Source of the DNA: Chryseosolibacter sp966080355
Lineage (GTDB): Bacteria > Bacteroidota > Bacteroidia > Cytophagales > Cyclobacteriaceae
NCBI GenBank assembly: GCA_966080355.1
Contig: CBHROW010000160.1
Location: forward strand, 1 to 11,748
Reading direction: 5' to 3'
DNA length: 11,748 nucleotides
Shown in pieces: positions 6,408 through 11,748 of this stretch. Within the stretch, counting starts at the first letter, position 1. Each line of letters begins with the position of its first letter. Both the position numbers and the translations under genes were made by a program. The notes under the pieces were generated by a model that saw nothing but the letters and a program-made list of their open reading frames with translations, was not told where the DNA came from and did no database searches.

Positions 6408-6528
6408 TATCATTCGACTTACATTCACCAGATTCACCAACTCCAGGAGAGCGTGACAGACGATGAAGCCGGTACGAATTTTTACCTGCCGTTAGGTACG
6501 ACCACCAAACCCGGTCTGCGTCTGGATA

Positions 6529-9500
6529 ATGAAAAAAATTGTTGGATTGTGGGCATTGCTGTTTTGTTATTTACCGCAGGCATTCTCACAGGTTGATACA
6601 TCGTTTATTTACAACACCAATATGCCATACGGAACCCTGGATCTCCGTATCGCAAAATCAGAGACCCGCTATTACTATCTGCAAGAGAACGTTACGTTCA
6701 GCTATCGCGAAAGTTCGCCTGGCGTAAAAACAAATACGTTTCGCGATATGACCTCATGGGATTCAAGGCCCTTCAAGGAAGGAAATTTGCGCGAGCGTAA
6801 TGGAGATCAGGATCTGTTTGTGATGAACTATCGCATCCTGTTTCCAAATAATTATGATCCGAACTACGAGCCGGGATATCCGATCATCATTATGCTTCAC
6901 GGTTACGGAGAGCGGGGCAATTGCTGGAATAATAACTGCTATTGGAGTACGCCAAGCTGGAATCCAAACACAAACAGTCCAGCTGCGCCAACATCAGAGA
7001 CGCACAATCTGCTGAACAATGACCACAATCTTTTGCATGGTGGTCAAAAACATCTTACCGCAGTGAACCTCGCTGGCTCGAAGCTCCCGGATGACCCAAC
7101 TCTTCCTTCAACGGCATTTCCCGGAATTGTATTGTTTCCTCAGGTGCTCAACGGTTGGCAGCAGACTGCACGCGTGGAGGAAGCGATCAAAATTCTGCGA
7201 CTCGTCATCAAAAAATACAATGTCGATCAAAACCGCGTCTACATTCATGCGCTATCAAACGGTGGCGGGGGATTGTATCAGGCAGTGAAACGCGCGCCAT
7301 GGTTATTTGCCGCAGCGCTCCCCATGTCGGCAGTGAGCAACGGAGGTGTTCTCACGGAAGGTATGGCCCAGGAAGTCGGCAAGATCCCCTTCTGGGTTTT
7401 TCAAGGTGGCAAAGATAAAAATCCGACTCCGAGTAAAACCTACAACACCGTGAAAGGACTTCGCGAGGCAGGAGCTTCCGTTCGTTATTACCTGTATCCA
7501 AACCTCGGCCATGGAACATGGAACACGGCTTACAATGAACCGGACTTCTTCAGCTGGATCCTCGAGAAGAGAAAATACAACCCGCATGTTTACTATGGAA
7601 ATCCTGTGATCTGTAACACAACAGCAACCGGTGTGCGCATCAGTTTTTCCAATGGATTTCGTGCATATCAATGGGAGCAGGATGGTGAAATCATTGCGGG
7701 AGCAACTTTCGCAGACTTTGTTGCCATGACCCCGGGAACGTATCGCGGAAGGTTTAGCCGCAAAGCGAACCCGCAGGAAGGAGAGTGGGAGCCGTGGTCA
7801 CAGCCGATCGAAGTGACAGAGATCAGCCCGGCCAAGCCCGCGATCGAAGTTCTTACATCTACACACCTTCGCGGGCCAGGACTGGTCAGCACCGCTGCCA
7901 ACAATACCGTACAACTCAAGTCGCAGCAACAGGCAGAATTGTACACGTGGTACAAAAATGGAACGATTGTCGATTTCCCCGGAACCGATGTGAACGACAC
8001 GCTTCGAACCGCAATTTTTACGAGCGCTGGGTCCGGAGCTAACGGTGCCTATACGCTGAAGACACACTTTTCGTATTGTCCAAGTCCGCCATCGGATCCG
8101 GTGTATTTGTTCTTCAACAACTCTGCACCACAGAATTTGACTTTCAACGCAGCGTCTGCCGACTTCAAAGGCAAGAACATCAACAACGGTGTGTTGTTGA
8201 CATGGAACGATATTGTCTCTGGAGAATCCGCTTATGAGATCTGGCGAAGAAAATCCGGAACAAACGTATTTCAATATGTTGGAAGAACACCCAAAAATTC
8301 AATCTCGTTTTTTGATGGGACTGTTGAATCGTCCACAACCTATGAATACAAAATTCGCGCAGTTGGAAATGCAGGGCGTTCGAATTATGTTCCTTCAGAT
8401 GACTTGAACATCAACTATTCGATTTTAACACCGGGCGATGCGACACCACCTTTGCCGCCTCAGGATCTCAAAGTAATAATCAATACGATCAACAGCATTA
8501 CGCTTTCGTGGAAACCGGCAATTGATAATACGGGTGTCAAATCGTATAAAATTGTCTATGGAAACCAGGAAATTCAGACCGATACTTCGCTTACTGCCTT
8601 TACCATCACGGGTCTTAGTGCTAACACGATCTATCCCATCACGGTCAAGGCAGTCGATTTTGCAGGAAATGTTTCTTTGAATTCAAATCAAGTGATCGCA
8701 TCGACTTACGTGATCGGGCTTTTTTATAAGCACAGCACGGGCGGCTGGGAAACACTTGATGATTCGACCTTAGTCGAAACCTGGTACGATCCGGAATTCA
8801 CGGGGCACGTGAGTAATTTTTCTCTCGCTCCCCGAACGCAGGAAGATTTCTTCGACTTCCAATACACCGGCTACATCGACATACTAACGGAAGGTGACTA
8901 CATTTTTCGTCTCACATCGAATGATGGCAGCCGAATGTTTATTGATAATGCATTGGTTATCGACAACGATGGCGTGCACGGCAACGTGACAAAATTCAGC
9001 GATACGCTCCACTTGCCAAAGGGTCCACATTGGGTCGAGTTGCAATATTTCGATTACGCTGGTTCGCAGACGCTCACGGTGCAATGGAAAGGCCCGGATC
9101 TGAGTCAGAACTACAAAGTCGTTCCTGATTCCTTATTACGCAGCGGAAAATATATTGCGCCAGCTCCACCTGCAGCTCCCGACAATCTCATTGCAAGTGG
9201 TACAGGCATTCAACGCATCGACTTATCCTGGACGCTGAACGGAAATGACGTTGAAATATTCAGATCACTTGCAGCAAATGAAAATTTTGAGATCGTAGGA
9301 CGCGCTTCAACGGGAGCCTGGATAGATACGTTATCGCTGGATCCGGGAAGAACATATTATTATAAGATCAGGACCGCTTCAAATACAGGGATCTCTGACT
9401 TTTCAACAACAGCTGCAGCAACAACACAAGTCGATAATATTGTTCCGACAGCACCGACCGACATAGCCGTCACCAACAAGAGTCACACGCAAGTTGCATT

Positions 9501-11748
9501 GACATGGACGCCATCTACCGATAATGCGGCAGTGAAAGCTTATGAGATCTACGTTGATGGAATTTTGAAAGGAACCTCATCCATGGCTGCATATACGATG
9601 ACCGGGCTAGACCCCAATACCACCTATATGATCATGGTACGCGCAGTTGATGCAAGCAACAATCATTCGGCTTTTTCGTCAACATTCCCGGTGACTACGA
9701 GCCCCTCTGCAATTTATTATTCGATGGCATCGGGACCTCTGAACGCACTATCGACCTGGAAACAAAATAGCAACGGTACCGGAAGTTCACCGGTAGATTT
9801 CCTTGAGAGCGGTCAGTATTTTGTGATCGCCAACCGAACTTCAACTTCTATTGGTGGACCGTGGGATGTTTCCGGAGGTGCATCGAAGGTTATCGTATCG
9901 AATGGAGTTACCTTGACAATCGACAACATATTTGTGGGGCAAATTGAGCTCGAAGGAAATTCCGTACTGAATCTCAATAGTGAAAGCATTCCCGACTTTT
10001 CGAAGGTATCGCCAGCATCAACTGTAAACTTCAATATAGCTTCACAGATCCCTGCGATGACCTTTGGCAACGTTGGAATTGGCGGAAGTGGGACCAGTGT
10101 GCTCGAAGCAGATTCTACTTTTGTTCTTGGAAACATTTCTGTGGCGAGTGGAAGCACGTTGAAAGGTGCTCCTGGAAATTCGTCAGTTTTATTTCTCAGT
10201 GGAAATTTTAACTACAATGGCGTACCCGCTCCGGTCGCGGCTGACAACCGGATCCATCTTGTTGTTTCAGATAACACGTCACACAACTTATTGGCTCCAT
10301 CGAAAATGTTTTTTTATCAGATCACGGCTGGGGTCAACGCGGTTGTCACGATGGATAATTCTTCTCATGGACTCGTTTTAGGTTCACTTCACGGTGGCGG
10401 AACTTCACTGGGTCCGGGGTCGTTGCTCGATCTTCAAAATGGCTCCATCGACCTGATCGGTGCATCTGCGATCAACGCGGAAGCTGAAACGGGCACAATC
10501 GCAGTTAATGGTGGAGACATACGCATAATGTCAATATCATCTGCCGATTCGCATCTTTATTTCAAAACTGATAGCCATGCCGTTGACACCTTGAAAGTCG
10601 ATCTTACTGCAGGAGGGAGACTAATGATCGAGAGTGCAGTTGATGTAGCGGGTGCCGTGATTGTGAATGGAGGCGAACTCGGTTCAAACGGATTCGTTAC
10701 GCTTAAAAGTAGTGCATCCGGATCGGCCTACATTGCAGAAATAGGAGCGGGCGGTTTGATCACGGGCAATGTCAACGTTATCCATTTCATTCCCGCCATG
10801 CAAAACCAATGGCTTGATCTTTCCACGCCTGTGAGCAACGTGACGGTAAGCGATTGGCAGAATTACTTTCCAGTCACGGGGCAATTTGCTGGTGCGAGTT
10901 CAGGAAATACAGATCCATCAATGATGACCTCGAATGGGAGCGGACTCACTGCTTATCCTGCATCCGGCACCGATAACCAATCACCCATTCAGCGAGGCGT
11001 AGGATATGAAACGAAAATGCTCAACACATCGGAAGTGATGCTCGTTCAGACAGGCGTGCCGTTTCAACACGAGGTTTCAATTCCTTTGATTGGCGGAAAT
11101 TCGACCTCAACCGGATGGAGTCTGGTCGGTAATCCTTATGCCGCCCCGATCTATTGGTCGAATAACAGTGAGGCGATTGCTGCCGGTGGCGTAAATCAAA
11201 CGATCGCCATTCGTGAAAATTTCACGATCAACGGTTTGCCTGTCGCTCGTTATCGCTATGAAACCATGTCACTGTCCAGCGTGCCTATTGAAGCGTGTCA
11301 GGGCTTCTGGGTGAAATCAACATCGGTTGATCCTTCACTCATGATCAGGGAAAAAGCTAAAATTGAACCATCGCCCGGTCATGTCGACCACTTGATCGTT
11401 TCCATGAAACAAAATCCGTTGGATGATCGCGTGCTGATCATATTTTCAGATGCAGCGACTAATGGTTTCGATCCTAATCTCGATGCGTTGAAGCGTCCGA
11501 ATGAAGGCATGTTTAATTTTTCACTGTTGTCGGGCAATGAAGCTGTCGCGGTAAGTCAGCTTTCGGCCAACTTCTGTTCTGTTACGGTGAAGCTCAATAT
11601 CGCAAATGCTTCGCCCGGAAATTATTCGCTCGCGTTTGATTCACTTCAGGCTATCCGGGGCGTGGGCACGGCAACGCTGATCGACAATTTTCTTCACACC
11701 TCTAAAATTATTGATGGCGCGGATTACCCATTCTCAATTACATCTGAG
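6529..11748 (+). CDS. Giant secreted multidomain esterase (alpha/beta hydrolase, FN3, PA14), 3' end outside the window
   Basis: The frame is open for 1740 codons and runs off the window without a stop. Residues 1-20 are a signal peptide ending AFS before Gln21. An alpha/beta-hydrolase domain like polyhydroxybutyrate-depolymerase or carboxylesterase enzymes spans about 95-350: LHGYGERG at 123-130 for the oxyanion loop, nucleophile Ser243 in HALSNGG, Asp296 in GGKD and His328 in GHGTW. An Ig-like stretch follows (about 350-525), then FN3 modules at about 532-635, 640-727, 880-965 and 972-1058. A PA14 domain lies at about 730-872 (LTSNDGSRMFID, then HLPKGPHWVELQYFDYAG). Beta-rich repeats follow, including GWSLVGNPY (1529-1537) and QGFWV, common in T9SS cargo. 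A T9SS sorting tail is expected beyond the edge but not seen. Substrate is unknown. Confidence 0.9.
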   Translation, partial: MKKIVGLWALLFCYLPQAFSQVDTSFIYNTNMPYGTLDLRIAKSETRYYYLQENVTFSYRESSPGVKTNTFRDMTSWDSRPFKEGNLRERNGDQDLFVMNYRILFPNNYDPNYEPGYPIIIMLHGYGERGNCWNNNCYWSTPSWNPNTNSPAAPTSETHNLLNNDHNLLHGGQKHLTAVNLAGSKLPDDPTLPSTAFPGIVLFPQVLNGWQQTARVEEAIKILRLVIKKYNVDQNRVYIHALSNGGGGLYQAVKRAPWLFAAALPMSAVSNGGVLTEGMAQEVGKIPFWVFQGGKDKNPTPSKTYNTVKGLREAGASVRYYLYPNLGHGTWNTAYNEPDFFSWILEKRKYNPHVYYGNPVICNTTATGVRISFSNGFRAYQWEQDGEIIAGATFADFVAMTPGTYRGRFSRKANPQEGEWEPWSQPIEVTEISPAKPAIEVLTSTHLRGPGLVSTAANNTVQLKSQQQAELYTWYKNGTIVDFPGTDVNDTLRTAIFTSAGSGANGAYTLKTHFSYCPSPPSDPVYLFFNNSAPQNLTFNAASADFKGKNINNGVLLTWNDIVSGESAYEIWRRKSGTNVFQYVGRTPKNSISFFDGTVESSTTYEYKIRAVGNAGRSNYVPSDDLNINYSILTPGDATPPLPPQDLKVIINTINSITLSWKPAIDNTGVKSYKIVYGNQEIQTDTSLTAFTITGLSANTIYPITVKAVDFAGNVSLNSNQVIASTYVIGLFYKHSTGGWETLDDSTLVETWYDPEFTGHVSNFSLAPRTQEDFFDFQYTGYIDILTEGDYIFRLTSNDGSRMFIDNALVIDNDGVHGNVTKFSDTLHLPKGPHWVELQYFDYAGSQTLTVQWKGPDLSQNYKVVPDSLLRSGKYIAPAPPAAPDNLIASGTGIQRIDLSWTLNGNDVEIFRSLAANENFEIVGRASTGAWIDTLSLDPGRTYYYKIRTASNTGISDFSTTAAATTQVDNIVPTAPTDIAVTNKSHTQVALTWTPSTDNAAVKAYEIYVDGILKGTSSMAAYTMTGLDPNTTYMIMVRAVDASNNHSAFSSTFPVTTSPSAIYYSMASGPLNALSTWKQNSNGTGSSPVDFLESGQYFVIANRTSTSIGGPWDVSGGASKVIVSNGVTLTIDNIFVGQIELEGNSVLNLNSESIPDFSKVSPASTVNFNIASQIPAMTFGNVGIGGSGTSVLEADSTFVLGNISVASGSTLKGAPGNSSVLFLSGNFNYNGVPAPVAADNRIHLVVSDNTSHNLLAPSKMFFYQITAGVNAVVTMDNSSHGLVLGSLHGGGTSLGPGSLLDLQNGSIDLIGASAINAEAETGTIAVNGGDIRIMSISSADSHLYFKTDSHAVDTLKVDLTAGGRLMIESAVDVAGAVIVNGGELGSNGFVTLKSSASGSAYIAEIGAGGLITGNVNVIHFIPAMQNQWLDLSTPVSNVTVSDWQNYFPVTGQFAGASSGNTDPSMMTSNGSGLTAYPASGTDNQSPIQRGVGYETKMLNTSEVMLVQTGVPFQHEVSIPLIGGNSTSTGWSLVGNPYAAPIYWSNNSEAIAAGGVNQTIAIRENFTINGLPVARYRYETMSLSSVPIEACQGFWVKSTSVDPSLMIREKAKIEPSPGHVDHLIVSMKQNPLDDRVLIIFSDAATNGFDPNLDALKRPNEGMFNFSLLSGNEAVAVSQLSANFCSVTVKLNIANASPGNYSLAFDSLQAIRGVGTATLIDNFLHTSKIIDGADYPFSITSE

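Noticed and set aside
6167..6727. Short frames over the inverted repeat and the start of the esterase gene
   Set aside because: They run through the palindrome or through the signal peptide coding region in another frame and have no family signal.
8446..9720. FN3 modules read as a recent tandem duplication
   Set aside because: The modules at about 640-727 and 972-1058 share only the family pattern (DNxxVKxY, TGLxxNTxY, AVD) and differ widely in DNA, so they are old members of the same domain family.
7091..10884. Many frames of 60-158 codons inside the large esterase gene
   Set aside because: The in-frame reading from 6529 is uninterrupted and has recognisable domains along its whole length.
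1..11748. CRISPR array, insertion sequence or prophage
   Set aside because: There are no regularly spaced repeats, transposase or integrase motifs or phage genes.

Overview
The window reads as chromosomal DNA of a member of the Bacteroidota, probably from the Cytophagales/Chitinophagales side. Three things point there: a very large secreted protein built like type IX secretion (T9SS) cargo (esterase, FN3, PA14 and GNPY-type modules); an ECF sigma factor followed by a protein with an inner-membrane helix and an outer-membrane-barrel-like domain; and A/T-rich translation starts with little Shine-Dalgarno signal. Base composition looks moderate. No tRNA, rRNA, CRISPR array, transposase or phage gene is visible. 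The assignment rests on remembered family features, not on a database search.

Layout. (1) 1-59 is the start of a minus-strand gene cut by the window edge. (2) 231-476 (+) encodes a small, very basic DUF6496-type protein. It meets the next gene tail to tail with no bases between the two stop codons. (3) 477-1679 (-) and 1814-3379 (+) are divergently transcribed FAD-dependent oxidoreductases of the DAO family. They share motifs at both ends, but only the second carries a C-terminal Rieske [2Fe-2S] domain. (4) 3380-3912 is a long non-coding stretch with several small hairpins and short repeats, ending in a possible ECF-type promoter. (5) 3913-6299 is a tight three-gene operon: an ECF sigma factor, a protein with a cytoplasmic N-terminus, one transmembrane helix and a barrel-like C-terminal domain, and a small SpoIIAA/STAS-like protein. 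(6) 6300-6528 is an intergenic stretch holding a long imperfect inverted repeat. (7) 6529 to the right edge is one open frame of at least 1740 codons with a signal peptide, an alpha/beta-hydrolase esterase domain, FN3 modules, a PA14 domain and beta-rich repeats. Its 3' end lies outside the window.

How the parts may work together. The two oxidoreductases and the small basic protein look like a redox or stress neighbourhood, but no substrate can be read from sequence. The sigma operon is the most interesting regulatory unit. The second protein has the membrane topology of an anti-sigma factor, yet its extracytoplasmic part looks like an outer-membrane barrel, and the third gene belongs to a fold also used by anti-anti-sigma factors. 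The large esterase is probably exported to the cell surface or medium to attack an ester-bearing polymer. Whether the sigma operon controls it cannot be decided here.
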